Shown piece after piece: positions 1 to 6,212 of a DNA stretch of 6,529 nucleotides. Each line of letters begins with the position of its first letter. Within the stretch, counting starts at the first letter, position 1. The DNA comes from Paracoccaceae bacterium (lineage in GTDB: Bacteria > Pseudomonadota > Alphaproteobacteria > Rhodobacterales > Rhodobacteraceae): NCBI GenBank assembly GCA_016764835.1, contig JAESRD010000249.1, positions 1-6,529 on the forward strand, in the 5' to 3' direction. The translations under genes were made by a program, and so were the position numbers. A model generated the notes under the pieces. It was not told the DNA's origin, did no database searches, and saw only the letters and a program-made list of their open reading frames with translations.

Positions 1-93
1 GCCAAACCCGGAATTCACATCAGTACGGTGGGTTTCATAACCGCCAGACATGTACAAACTCAACGTGTGCTGCTTATTATTCACATAATATAA
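1..93 (+). pseudogene. Disrupted upstream part of the LacI-family regulator gene
   Basis: The frame of the downstream regulator stays open from base 1 but ends at TAA 91-93, directly before the residues GISFAATSEGW that belong inside a LacI effector domain. Pieces of a plausible LacI sequence appear here in two frames. Frame 1 gives ISTVGFI (positions 19-39), which resembles the first beta strand of the effector domain. Frame 3 gives AAYYSHNI (positions 69-92), which resembles the segment normally just before the RGI/KGI motif. Joining frame 3 up to position 92 to frame 1 from 94 would read YYSHNI-GIS, as expected for the family. This suggests one or more small indels, either real decay or base errors. 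The helix-turn-helix would lie upstream of the window. An alternative is a rearrangement breakpoint near position 93, since this stretch is AT-richer than the rest. Confidence 0.45.
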
Positions 94-933
94 GGTATCT
101 CCTTTGCCGCTACCTCTGAGGGCTGGACGCTGACGCTGGCCAGCTCTGAAAATGAGGCTGGCACTTTGAACATGCTCAAAACCCTGCTGCGCGAACGCAA
201 GGCTGACGGGTTTATCCTGCCGCGGACGGCCATGGATGATGCCCGCGTCAACTTGCTGCGCGCTTCACAAACACCGTTTGTGCTGTTTGGCAGGCCCGAT
301 GATGAGGCAGGCTGTGCGTGGTTTGATGTGCTCGGCGAAAACGCCATGGAACAAGCTGTTGAGCATTTGTTCAAGCTGGGCCATCGGCACATTGGCTTTG
401 TGAATGGCGGGCTGTGTTACACTTATTCAAAAGCCCGCCGGGCCGGGTTTATCAAAGGCATGGCCAATGTTGGGCTGCGGCTTGACCCGGCGCTGATGAC
501 CCAAAGCGCGGTTGATGCCAAGGCCGGGGCACAGGCGGCAATGACGCTTTTGCGGTTGAGCGCGCCGCCAACGGCGATCGTTTATGCTGTCGATATAGGC
601 GCGTTGGAGCTTTACCGGACCGCCGATCAGCTGGGGCTAACAATCGGCCAAGATATCTCTGTCATTGCCTATGACGGCGCACCGGAAGGGGCCTATCTGA
701 CCCCGCCGCTGTCAACTTTTGCCGTGCGCTACCGCGAGGCTGGCGAAAAGCTGGCGCATCTGCTCATCCGCCGGGTGCGGGGCGAGCCGCCCGAAGAGCT
801 GCGCGAAACTGCGCTTGCTGATTTTCTGGACAAAGGCTCAGCCGGGCCGCCGCGCCTGACGCCGGTCCAGATCGCCAAGACGATCCGAGCGACCCTCGGA
901 CCAAATCTTCAATATGGGAGGAAAGACCAATGA
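94..933 (+). CDS. LacI-family transcriptional regulator, effector-binding domain only (N-terminus missing)
   Basis: This is the periplasmic-binding-protein-like sensor domain of a LacI/GalR-family repressor, which would bind a sugar-like inducer and control this operon. Family landmarks run in order: a GIS...EGW helix, LLRERKADGFILPR, PFVLFGRP, a helix followed by LGHRHIGFVNGG, RRAGFIKGM, PPTAIVYAVD, GQDISVIAYDG and the C-terminal LSTFAVRYREAGEKLAHLLIR helix, ending RGEPPEELRET plus about 40 further residues. The first in-frame start candidate is TTG at 166; it lies within the domain and has no convincing ribosome site, so it is probably not the native start. A complete family member has about 340 residues including an N-terminal helix-turn-helix of about 60. 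Here the open frame has only 279 codons and no helix-turn-helix. The stop overlaps the start of the binding-protein gene (ATGA), so the two are probably co-transcribed. The family call is firm; the function of this copy is doubtful. Confidence 0.85.
   Translation, partial: GISFAATSEGWTLTLASSENEAGTLNMLKTLLRERKADGFILPRTAMDDARVNLLRASQTPFVLFGRPDDEAGCAWFDVLGENAMEQAVEHLFKLGHRHIGFVNGGLCYTYSKARRAGFIKGMANVGLRLDPALMTQSAVDAKAGAQAAMTLLRLSAPPTAIVYAVDIGALELYRTADQLGLTIGQDISVIAYDGAPEGAYLTPPLSTFAVRYREAGEKLAHLLIRRVRGEPPEELRETALADFLDKGSAGPPRLTPVQIAKTIRATLGPNLQYGRKDQ
916..925 (+). promoter_or_regulatory. Ribosome binding site of the binding-protein gene
   Basis: The purine run GGGAGGAAAG ends four bases before ATG 930 and fixes that start. 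It lies inside the last codons of the LacI-type gene, so translation of the two genes is likely coupled through the ATGA overlap at 930-933. Confidence 0.8.
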
Positions 934-2291
934 AGACTTTTACCACGCCGTTGAAGGCGCGCATTCTGACAAGTGCAGCCATTGCTCTGGCACTGAGTGC
1001 AATGTCTGTTGCCGCCGATGACCTGCGGTTTTGGACCACAGAAGACCAGCCAGATCGGCTGGCTAAGCAAGAAGAAATGGCTGCGGCCTTTTCAGCCCAG
1101 ACCGGGCATAATGTTGAGGTGATCCCTGTATCCGAGAGCGATCTTGGCACCCGCGCCACAGCCGCTTTTGCTGCCGGTGATCTGCCAGATGTGATCTATC
1201 ATAGCCTGCAATTCACCCTGCCATGGGCCGAGGCCGGTATTTTGGATACTGACGCGGCCACGGATGTGATCGAAGCGCTTGGTATTGAGACATTCGCCTC
1301 TGGTGCGTTGAATATGGCCGCCGTTGCCGACGGTTTTGCCTCGGTACCGGTTGATGGCTGGACACAGATGATCCTCTACCGCGCTGATCTGTTTGCCGAG
1401 CACGGATTAGAGCCACCGACCAGCTATGCCAATGTGCAGGCCGCCCTTGAAGCGCTGCATAGCCCACCGGAAATGTACGGTTTTGTCGCCCCAACAAAGA
1501 TTGACGAGAACTTCATGAGCCAGGTTCTGGAGCATGTATTCTTGGCCAATGGTGTGTCGCCTGTCGGTGTTGACGGCTTTGCCCCGCTGGATGAGACCGC
1601 GACGATTGAAGTGCTGGAATTCTACAAATCCATCGTTGAAGCCTCGCCTCCGGGTGAGCTGTATTGGGACCAGTCGCGGTCGCTCTACTTCTCGGGCAAC
1701 ACCGCCATGATCATCTGGTCACCCTTCATTCTTGATGAGCTGGCCGGCCTGCGCGACAGCGCCCCACCAACGCTGACAGATGACCCGACCAGCGGCGAGC
1801 TGGCCTCGCGCACTGGCATTGTGACCAACTTCTCCGGGCCATCAAACCCAGATGGCGCCGCTTGGGCTGACATGCGGTATTTTGGCATAACTGTTGATGC
1901 ATCAACCGATGCGGCAATGGAGTTTGTCCAATATTCAACGTCTGACGGCTATGTTCAGACCCTGTCTATTGCGCCTGAGGGCAAGTTCCCTGTGCGTCGT
2001 GGCACGGCCGAGAACCCAACCGAATATGCCGATGCATGGGCAACATTGCCTGTTGGGGTCGACCGCCATGCACCGCTTGGCGATCTTTATGCCCAAGAGA
2101 TGATTGACGAAATCGTTGGTGGTCTTGATGTCGCCCAGCGTTGGGGCGTGGCCGAAGGGCAGCTCTCATTGGCCTCCAAAATGATCAATGCACAAGTGAT
2201 CAACCGGTTGGTCCGCGAGTTTGTTGATGGCGAACGCGACGGCCCAGCAACGGTGGCGGCCATGAACGAAGCCTTGGCCGCAATCGACTAA
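930..2291 (+). CDS. CUT1-type carbohydrate ABC transporter, periplasmic substrate-binding protein
   Basis: This 453-residue protein is the extracytoplasmic receptor of the transporter. A Sec signal peptide is clear: basic residues K2, K9 and R11, a hydrophobic core from about I12 to M25, and cleavage likely after A28 or A29 (SVA/A or VAA/D), followed by the mature start DDLRFWTTED. The body fits extracellular solute-binding family 1: FWTTEDQPDRLAKQEEMAAAF near 34-54, GDLPDVIYHSL near 84-94, VPVDGWTQMILYRADLFAEHG near 139-159 (the usual hinge and Tyr-Arg-x-Asp-Leu-Phe segment), FSGNTAMIIWSPF near 254-266, and a C-terminal helical region. No lipobox cysteine is present, so the protein should be soluble in the periplasm, as expected in a Gram-negative cell. 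Length is normal for the family. It is placed directly before the two permeases. Substrate cannot be read from sequence; the neighbouring GH63 enzyme suggests a small glycoside. Confidence 0.93.
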   Translation: MKTFTTPLKARILTSAAIALALSAMSVAADDLRFWTTEDQPDRLAKQEEMAAAFSAQTGHNVEVIPVSESDLGTRATAAFAAGDLPDVIYHSLQFTLPWAEAGILDTDAATDVIEALGIETFASGALNMAAVADGFASVPVDGWTQMILYRADLFAEHGLEPPTSYANVQAALEALHSPPEMYGFVAPTKIDENFMSQVLEHVFLANGVSPVGVDGFAPLDETATIEVLEFYKSIVEASPPGELYWDQSRSLYFSGNTAMIIWSPFILDELAGLRDSAPPTLTDDPTSGELASRTGIVTNFSGPSNPDGAAWADMRYFGITVDASTDAAMEFVQYSTSDGYVQTLSIAPEGKFPVRRGTAENPTEYADAWATLPVGVDRHAPLGDLYAQEMIDEIVGGLDVAQRWGVAEGQLSLASKMINAQVINRLVREFVDGERDGPATVAAMNEALAAID

Positions 2292-2300
2292 GCGACACTG

Positions 2301-2330
2301 GCGGGCGCGCTTTGCGACAGGCGCGCCCGC
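2301..2330 (+). promoter_or_regulatory. Perfect 10-bp GC-rich stem-loop between binding-protein and permease genes
   Basis: The arms GCGGGCGCGC (2301-2310) and GCGCGCCCGC (2321-2330) are exact reverse complements around the 10-base loop TTTGCGACAG. The hairpin starts ten bases after the stop codon of the binding-protein gene and ends nine bases before the permease ribosome site. No T-run follows, so it is not a standard intrinsic terminator. Stem-loops at this position in sugar ABC operons are known to protect the upstream message or attenuate the downstream one, giving more binding protein than permease. That role is inferred here. Confidence 0.75.
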
Positions 2331-2339
2331 ATCAAATCT

Positions 2340-2344
2340 GGAGA
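2340..2344 (+). promoter_or_regulatory. Ribosome binding site of the first permease gene
   Basis: GGAGA sits five bases before ATG 2350. It supports this start, and therefore the unusual Thr/Ser/Pro-rich N-terminus, over any later start. Confidence 0.7.
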
Positions 2345-2349
2345 ATTTC

Positions 2350-3642
2350 ATGACTTCGACAACTTCTCCTACGAGCACGGCTCCGACGGAACGGCCCTCG
2401 ACACTAAGCGCGGGCCCACCAACCGGCACCGGCCCGCAAGCGCGGCGCGAACAGCGGCTTGCTTGGGGAATGCTGATGCCGACTGTGATTGCGGTCTCAC
2501 TGGTTGTGTTTCTGCCTTTGGTTGCGATCTTTTGGATCAGTTTTAAACCGATAGAGCTGTCTGACCTGCGCGCCGCCACCCCGGCCGTGCGCGAAGATTT
2601 GCGCGGCGGGCCAGAGGCGGGCGGCGACGAGGCGACTGTGCGCTACCGTTTGCGCAATTCAAGCCCTGATGAGCTGATAACTGGCGTGACCATGACCGAC
2701 GCATGGCCCAGCGGGCTAGAGGTTGTACAGCTTGATAGCCAATGCACGATTACCGCAGGCACGCTGTTTTGCGACTTTGGCGACTGGGAGGGCGGACACC
2801 GCGAACGGCTGGAGATCCCTGTGATTGTATCGCAAGAGTTTCTTGACGGCCCACCGCTACGAGACAGCCAACCTGTGCTGACCGGCACCTCAGATAACGT
2901 GCTGACAAACTTCAAGTTTTCGCTCGAGAACTACGCAAAAATCTTTGATGGTGGTGAGTTTTGGGGCGTGCTGAAAGTCACGTTGTTCTACACCATATTT
3001 GGCACTATCGGCGCGCTGGTCATGGGGCTGTTTGCGGCCTTACTGCTCAACAAAAGTTTTCGCGGGCAGGGGATATTGCGCGGGCTCTACCTGTTCCCTT
3101 ATGTGGCCCCGGTCATTGCGGTGGCCTTTGCGTGGATTTTATTATTCGACCCGTTTTCCGGCTCAGCCAATGCGCTGCTCTTGCAAATGGGCGTCACCAG
3201 CGAGGCGATAAACTTCTTTGGCGACAGACCCTTGGCCCTGATCATGGTCACCATATTCGAGATTTGGCGCTACTTCCCGCTGTCCTTCCTGTTCATCCTC
3301 GCCCGGATGCAATCAATCGACAGCGACATGTATGAGGCCGCCGACATGGATGGCGCATCGCCCTTCCAGAAATTCTGGTATTTGAGCCTGCCGCAACTGC
3401 TCGGCATCCTGAGCGTCTTGTTCTTGCTGCGCTTTATTTGGACATTCAACAAGTTTGACGACATCTTCCTGCTGACCGGCGGCAATGCGGGCACGCGGAC
3501 GCTGACGGTCAATGTGTTTGAACAAGCTTTTGCCATTGGCAATATCGGCGCTGGGGCGGCTGTGGCTGTGGTGATCTTTTGTAGCTTGTTGCTGTTCTCC
3601 TACGTCTTCTTTCGGTTCATGAGCCAGGAGGAAGGGCTATGA
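2350..3642 (+). CDS. Carbohydrate ABC transporter permease (MalF-like) with DUF11-like periplasmic insert
   Basis: This is one of two inner-membrane subunits forming the translocation pore of a CUT1 importer; 430 residues, where about 290-320 is usual. Residues 1-36 are a Thr/Ser/Pro-rich cytoplasmic tail ending in RREQR. The first membrane segment is about 38-63. A large loop of about 66-200 follows, which the positive-inside rule places in the periplasm. Five further segments lie near 207-233, 244-266, 293-318, 350-368 and 397-423. Core family marks are SLENYAKIF (191-199), ALLLNKSFRGQGILRGLYLFPYV (230-252) and the EAA loop with E329-A330-A331, G335 and LP at 347-348, which docks on the ATPase. 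The loop contains a DUF11-like segment (see separate entry). The gene ends with an ATGA overlap into the second permease. Permease identity is certain; the role of the insert is inferred. Confidence 0.93.
   Translation: MTSTTSPTSTAPTERPSTLSAGPPTGTGPQARREQRLAWGMLMPTVIAVSLVVFLPLVAIFWISFKPIELSDLRAATPAVREDLRGGPEAGGDEATVRYRLRNSSPDELITGVTMTDAWPSGLEVVQLDSQCTITAGTLFCDFGDWEGGHRERLEIPVIVSQEFLDGPPLRDSQPVLTGTSDNVLTNFKFSLENYAKIFDGGEFWGVLKVTLFYTIFGTIGALVMGLFAALLLNKSFRGQGILRGLYLFPYVAPVIAVAFAWILLFDPFSGSANALLLQMGVTSEAINFFGDRPLALIMVTIFEIWRYFPLSFLFILARMQSIDSDMYEAADMDGASPFQKFWYLSLPQLLGILSVLFLLRFIWTFNKFDDIFLLTGGNAGTRTLTVNVFEQAFAIGNIGAGAAVAVVIFCSLLLFSYVFFRFMSQEEGL
2632..2829 (+). other. DUF11-like (Ig-type beta-sandwich) domain inside the permease loop
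   Basis: Residues about 95-160 of the permease follow the DUF11 / conserved-repeat pattern: a strand ATVRYRLRN, then ITGVTMTDAWPSGLEVV (109-126, matching the typical V-x-V-x-D-x-x-P-x-G-L), a cysteine C132, GTLFCDFGDW (137-146, with C141), GG, and a closing strand RLEIPVIV. The paired cysteines could form a disulfide in the periplasm. DUF11 domains are normally found in large surface proteins. This assignment is by eye from the motif, not from a profile search. Confidence 0.6.
3626..3633 (+). promoter_or_regulatory. Ribosome binding site of the second permease gene
   Basis: AGGAGGAA is a near-ideal Shine-Dalgarno sequence five bases before ATG 3639. It lies within the last codons of the first permease, consistent with coupled translation through the ATGA overlap. 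Confidence 0.8.
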
Positions 3643-4847
3643 AAATGCTGCGCTACGGCTACGTCACCGCCATTATATTGGGGCTCTTGTGGACTTTCAC
3701 AATCGCCACAACGGCCGCTGTTGCCATGTCATTTGCCACCGGCGAGGCGTTTCGCCCCAGCTTCAACATGTCTGTGCTTTGGGGGGCGGCACTTGGGCTG
3801 GCCTGTCTGCCGGGGCCAATGGTCAAGGCGGTGGCTGGCGCGCTGGTCGTCGCCGGGGCCTGCTGGCTGGGCTTCGGTCCAATCCTTGTCGGCGCGAATG
3901 TTTCGCTATTGGCGCAGGTTTTGGGCATCGCCGCTGTCGCCGGTTTCTCAGCTTTGGGGCTGTGGATCATCCTATCCGACTGCGCCTTTGGCGCGCTTAG
4001 CCGCCATGAATTTGAGGAGGCCATCATCGGCTTCCTCACCGGCTTTGGCTATATTTTCTTCACCGCCATCGTGCTGATCCCGTTCTACCTGATGGTCATG
4101 ACCAGCCTCAAGAACCAGTCAGAGCTGATCCAAAACCCGCTCGATTTCTCGATCGACCTGTCCAAAGGCCGCGAGCTGTTTCGCAGCTATTTTGAACTGT
4201 TCGAACAGTTTCACTTCGGCTCCTTCTTGCTGACATCCTTCATCATTTCAGTGCTGACAGTGCTGCTGACCCTACTGCTCGCCGTCCCCGGCGCCTATGC
4301 CGTCGCGCGGCTCAAGTTCAAAGGCAGGGCTGCGTTTTCACGCGCAATTCTGCTGATCTATATGGTGCCGATGATCGTGCTGGCTTTGCCAATCTACATC
4401 GCCTTTTCCATGACTGGCTTGCGCAATTCGCTGTTTGGTATCTTGCTGATCTACCCTGTCACCACCATCCCGGTGGCTTTGTATATGCTCCAAGGATACT
4501 TCCGCGGGTTGCCTGCCGAGATCGAAGAGGCCGGGTTAATGGACGGGCTCAGCCGGATAAAGGTGATCTGGAAAATAACTTTGCCATTGTCGCTGCCGGC
4601 TTTGGCCTCGGTCTCGCTTTATGTCTTCATGATCGCGTGGAACGAGTTCCTCTTGGCCTTCATGCTGCTTGATGACCCGTCAAAGTTTACGCTGACGCGC
4701 GGTATCGCCGCCCTCAACTCATCAGAAATCCCGCGCCAACACCTGATGGCCGGGTCCGTTATTGCCACAGTGCCAATCATGGCGCTGTTCCTCGGCCTCG
4801 AGAAATTCATGACCAAAGGGCTGACTGCCGGGTCTGTCAAAGGCTAG
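3639..4847 (+). CDS. Carbohydrate ABC transporter permease (MalG-like) with N-terminal membrane extension
   Basis: This is the second pore-forming subunit of the importer; 402 residues, where MalG-type proteins usually have about 270-300. The C-terminal part, from about residue 130, is a normal six-segment core: FLTGFGYIFFTAIVLIPFYLMVMTSLK (first segment), FLLTSFIISVLTVLLTLLLAVPGAYAVARLKFKGR, then LLIYMVPMIVLALPIYIAF, and the EAA loop with E297-A298-G299, G303 and LP at 315-316 for contact with the ATPase. The ending MTKGLTAGSVKG is typical of the family. Residues 1-128 add about four hydrophobic segments (near 7-32, 45-60, 62-85, 90-113), which an even number would allow without changing core topology. 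The start is fixed by a strong ribosome site. The TAG stop lies in the first copy of the downstream 28-bp repeat, which also supplies the final Gly codon. Transport function is firm; the extension has no function I recognise. Confidence 0.93.
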   Translation: MKMLRYGYVTAIILGLLWTFTIATTAAVAMSFATGEAFRPSFNMSVLWGAALGLACLPGPMVKAVAGALVVAGACWLGFGPILVGANVSLLAQVLGIAAVAGFSALGLWIILSDCAFGALSRHEFEEAIIGFLTGFGYIFFTAIVLIPFYLMVMTSLKNQSELIQNPLDFSIDLSKGRELFRSYFELFEQFHFGSFLLTSFIISVLTVLLTLLLAVPGAYAVARLKFKGRAAFSRAILLIYMVPMIVLALPIYIAFSMTGLRNSLFGILLIYPVTTIPVALYMLQGYFRGLPAEIEEAGLMDGLSRIKVIWKITLPLSLPALASVSLYVFMIAWNEFLLAFMLLDDPSKFTLTRGIAALNSSEIPRQHLMAGSVIATVPIMALFLGLEKFMTKGLTAGSVKG

Positions 4848-4951
4848 TGCCCGACTTAACAAGATATGGGCTAGTCGCCCGACCTAACAAGATATGGGCT
4901 AGTCGCCCAATGAAACGAGATATGGGCTAGTCGCCCAATGAAACGAGATAT
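4841..4951 (+). repeat. Four tandem copies of a 28-bp unit across the permease-hydrolase junction
   Basis: Units lie at 4841-4867 (27 bases, one C missing and the first base changed), 4868-4895, 4896-4923 and 4924-4951. Units 3 and 4 are identical. Unit 2 differs from them at five positions clustered in the second half (GACCTAACAAG versus AATGAAACGAG). Units 2-4 begin GGGCTAGTCGCCC, with GGGC/GCCC able to form a small stem, and all units end in AGATAT. Unit 1 contains the Gly codon and TAG stop of the permease; unit 4 contains ATG 4938 and the first codons of the hydrolase. The array therefore looks like repeated duplication of the original stop-start junction. Confidence 0.93.
4910..4930 (+). 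other. Possible six-codon leader ORF within the repeat array
   Basis: Unit 3 reads ATG AAA CGA GAT ATG GGC TAG, encoding MKRDMG and stopping seven bases before ATG 4938. It arises because the repeat places a start codon just before the TAG of the next unit. No Shine-Dalgarno sequence precedes it. It may be only a by-product of the duplication, or it might feed reinitiating ribosomes to the hydrolase start; nothing in the sequence shows that it is translated. Confidence 0.25.
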
Positions 4952-6212
4952 GATCCAAATGACAAATGAGCAGCTTAATGCGCAAGCCCGTGCGATCCTG
5001 ACCGGCAATGATAGGGGCGGCTATACTGTGCCAACTTCGGGGCTCTACCCCTACCAATGGAACTGGGACAGCGCCTTTGCCGCCTGGGGGTTTTCAACCT
5101 TTGACAATCCGCGGGCATGGCAAGAGCTGAACACGCTGTTTGCGGGCCAATGGGCGGATGGCATGGTGCCGCATATCATTTTCCATCAGAATGATCCGGG
5201 CTATTTTCCCGGCCCAGAGGTCTGGGGTACAGGCACAACACCGCCCACATCTGGCCTGTCGCAGCCGCCGGTTGCCGCGATAATGGCCCGGCTGATTTGG
5301 CAGGAAGACAAGGCGGCGGGGCTGGCGCATATCAAAGCGCTCTACCCCAAAATGTTGGCGTGGCACCGCTGGTGGCATGAGCACCGCTGTGCCGCGGGCC
5401 CGGCAGCCGTGACCCATCCGTGGGAATCTGGGCGTGATAATTGTCCCGACTGGGATATTGGCATGGCCAATGTCGATGGCTCTGGTGTGGGCGAGTATAA
5501 ACGCCGCGATACCGGCCATGTTGACCCGTCAATGCGGCCGAGCAAGGCCGAATATGACCGCTATCTGGCGATCCTTTATTTTGGTCGTGAATGTGGTTGG
5601 AACCAGAAGAAGATCATCGATGATGGTCCGTTTCTGATGGCCGATCCCGGTGTGACCTTTATCTTGCTGCGCGCCCATGATGATCTGGCCGCAATCGGCC
5701 GCGAACTGGGCGAAGATGTGGCCGAAATTGAGAGCTGGGCCACCCAGCTGCGCGCCGGGCTCGACATGATCTGGAACGATGATCTGGGTGCTTATGATGC
5801 GCGCGATCTGCGTACGGGTAAGTTTGCCGGGGTGCTTGGCTCGGGCGCTTTCCTCGCCTTTCTGGCAGGCGAAAGCAGGCCCGCGCTTGACGCAAACCTA
5901 ACCCGGATCTGGGATGCCGTGACCTACGGCATCCCCTCATCTGACCCACATGCCGCAGGCTTTGCCCCACGCCGCTACTGGCGCGGGCCAACATGGCCGG
6001 TGGTTAACGCGCTGATAGCATTGGGTTTACGCAGCTCTGGTAAGCTAGAAGAAGAAGCCAGACTGCGCGATGAGACCGCGGCGCTTATCCGCAAACACGG
6101 CTTCTATGAGTATTTCGACCCGCTTGATGCCACGCCCTGCGGCGGCGATACATTTACATGGACCGCAGCCATCTGGCTGACTTGGGCCGGGCGCGAAGAG
6201 GGGGCAAGCTAA
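4938..6212 (+). CDS. GH63 / MGH1-like glycoside hydrolase (mannosyl-/glucosylglycerate hydrolase-like)
   Basis: This 424-residue enzyme has no signal peptide, so it should act in the cytoplasm on the imported glycoside. It has the (alpha/alpha)6-barrel motifs of the trehalase/GH63 group in order: [12 protein letters not shown] (36-47), GMVPHIIF (75-82), SQPP (108-111), [14 protein letters not shown] (160-173), HVDPSMRP followed by YDRY (194-209), [14 protein letters not shown] (347-360) and FYEYFDP (389-395). By family comparison D167 in ESGRDN is the likely general acid and E391 in YEYFDP the likely general base. R200 and Y206 keep a spacing that I recall for glycerate-contacting residues in the Thermus mannosylglycerate hydrolase. 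Length matches those bacterial enzymes. The start is uncertain: ATG 4938 and 4950 lie in or at the end of the repeat, and ATG 4959 ([14 protein letters not shown]) may be the ancestral start; none has a good ribosome site. Other substrates, such as a different alpha-glycoside, remain possible. Confidence 0.87.
   Translation: MKRDMIQMTNEQLNAQARAILTGNDRGGYTVPTSGLYPYQWNWDSAFAAWGFSTFDNPRAWQELNTLFAGQWADGMVPHIIFHQNDPGYFPGPEVWGTGTTPPTSGLSQPPVAAIMARLIWQEDKAAGLAHIKALYPKMLAWHRWWHEHRCAAGPAAVTHPWESGRDNCPDWDIGMANVDGSGVGEYKRRDTGHVDPSMRPSKAEYDRYLAILYFGRECGWNQKKIIDDGPFLMADPGVTFILLRAHDDLAAIGRELGEDVAEIESWATQLRAGLDMIWNDDLGAYDARDLRTGKFAGVLGSGAFLAFLAGESRPALDANLTRIWDAVTYGIPSSDPHAAGFAPRRYWRGPTWPVVNALIALGLRSSGKLEEEARLRDETAALIRKHGFYEYFDPLDATPCGGDTFTWTAAIWLTWAGREEGAS
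6197..6204 (+). promoter_or_regulatory. Ribosome binding site of the ATPase gene
   Basis: AGAGGGGG lies seven bases before ATG 6212 and within the last codons of the hydrolase. With the TAATG overlap it supports coupled translation of hydrolase and ATPase. Confidence 0.65.

Noticed and set aside
764..1159. Minus-strand open frames, such as this one and 2166-2579 or 5094-5519
   Set aside because: They are antisense to well-supported genes, show no recognisable family motifs, and are expected in GC-rich coding DNA.
1273..1280. AAGCGCTT palindrome as a LacI-type operator
   Set aside because: It lies inside the binding-protein coding region, is only eight bases long and has no second copy near a promoter. 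It is probably chance in GC-rich coding sequence.
2301..2330. Intrinsic terminator after the binding-protein gene
   Set aside because: The stem is strong, but the following bases ATCAAATCTGG contain no T-run, and the downstream permeases need the same transcript.
2350..2457. Thr/Ser/Pro-rich first 36 residues of the first permease as a wrongly called start
   Set aside because: A ribosome site (GGAGA, 2340-2344) sits correctly before ATG 2350 and the tail ends in basic residues before the first membrane segment, so the long start is retained.
4841..4951. 28-bp repeats suggestive of a CRISPR array
   Set aside because: The copies are directly adjacent with no spacers, and they contain the stop and start codons of the flanking genes. 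They form a tandem duplication, not a CRISPR array.
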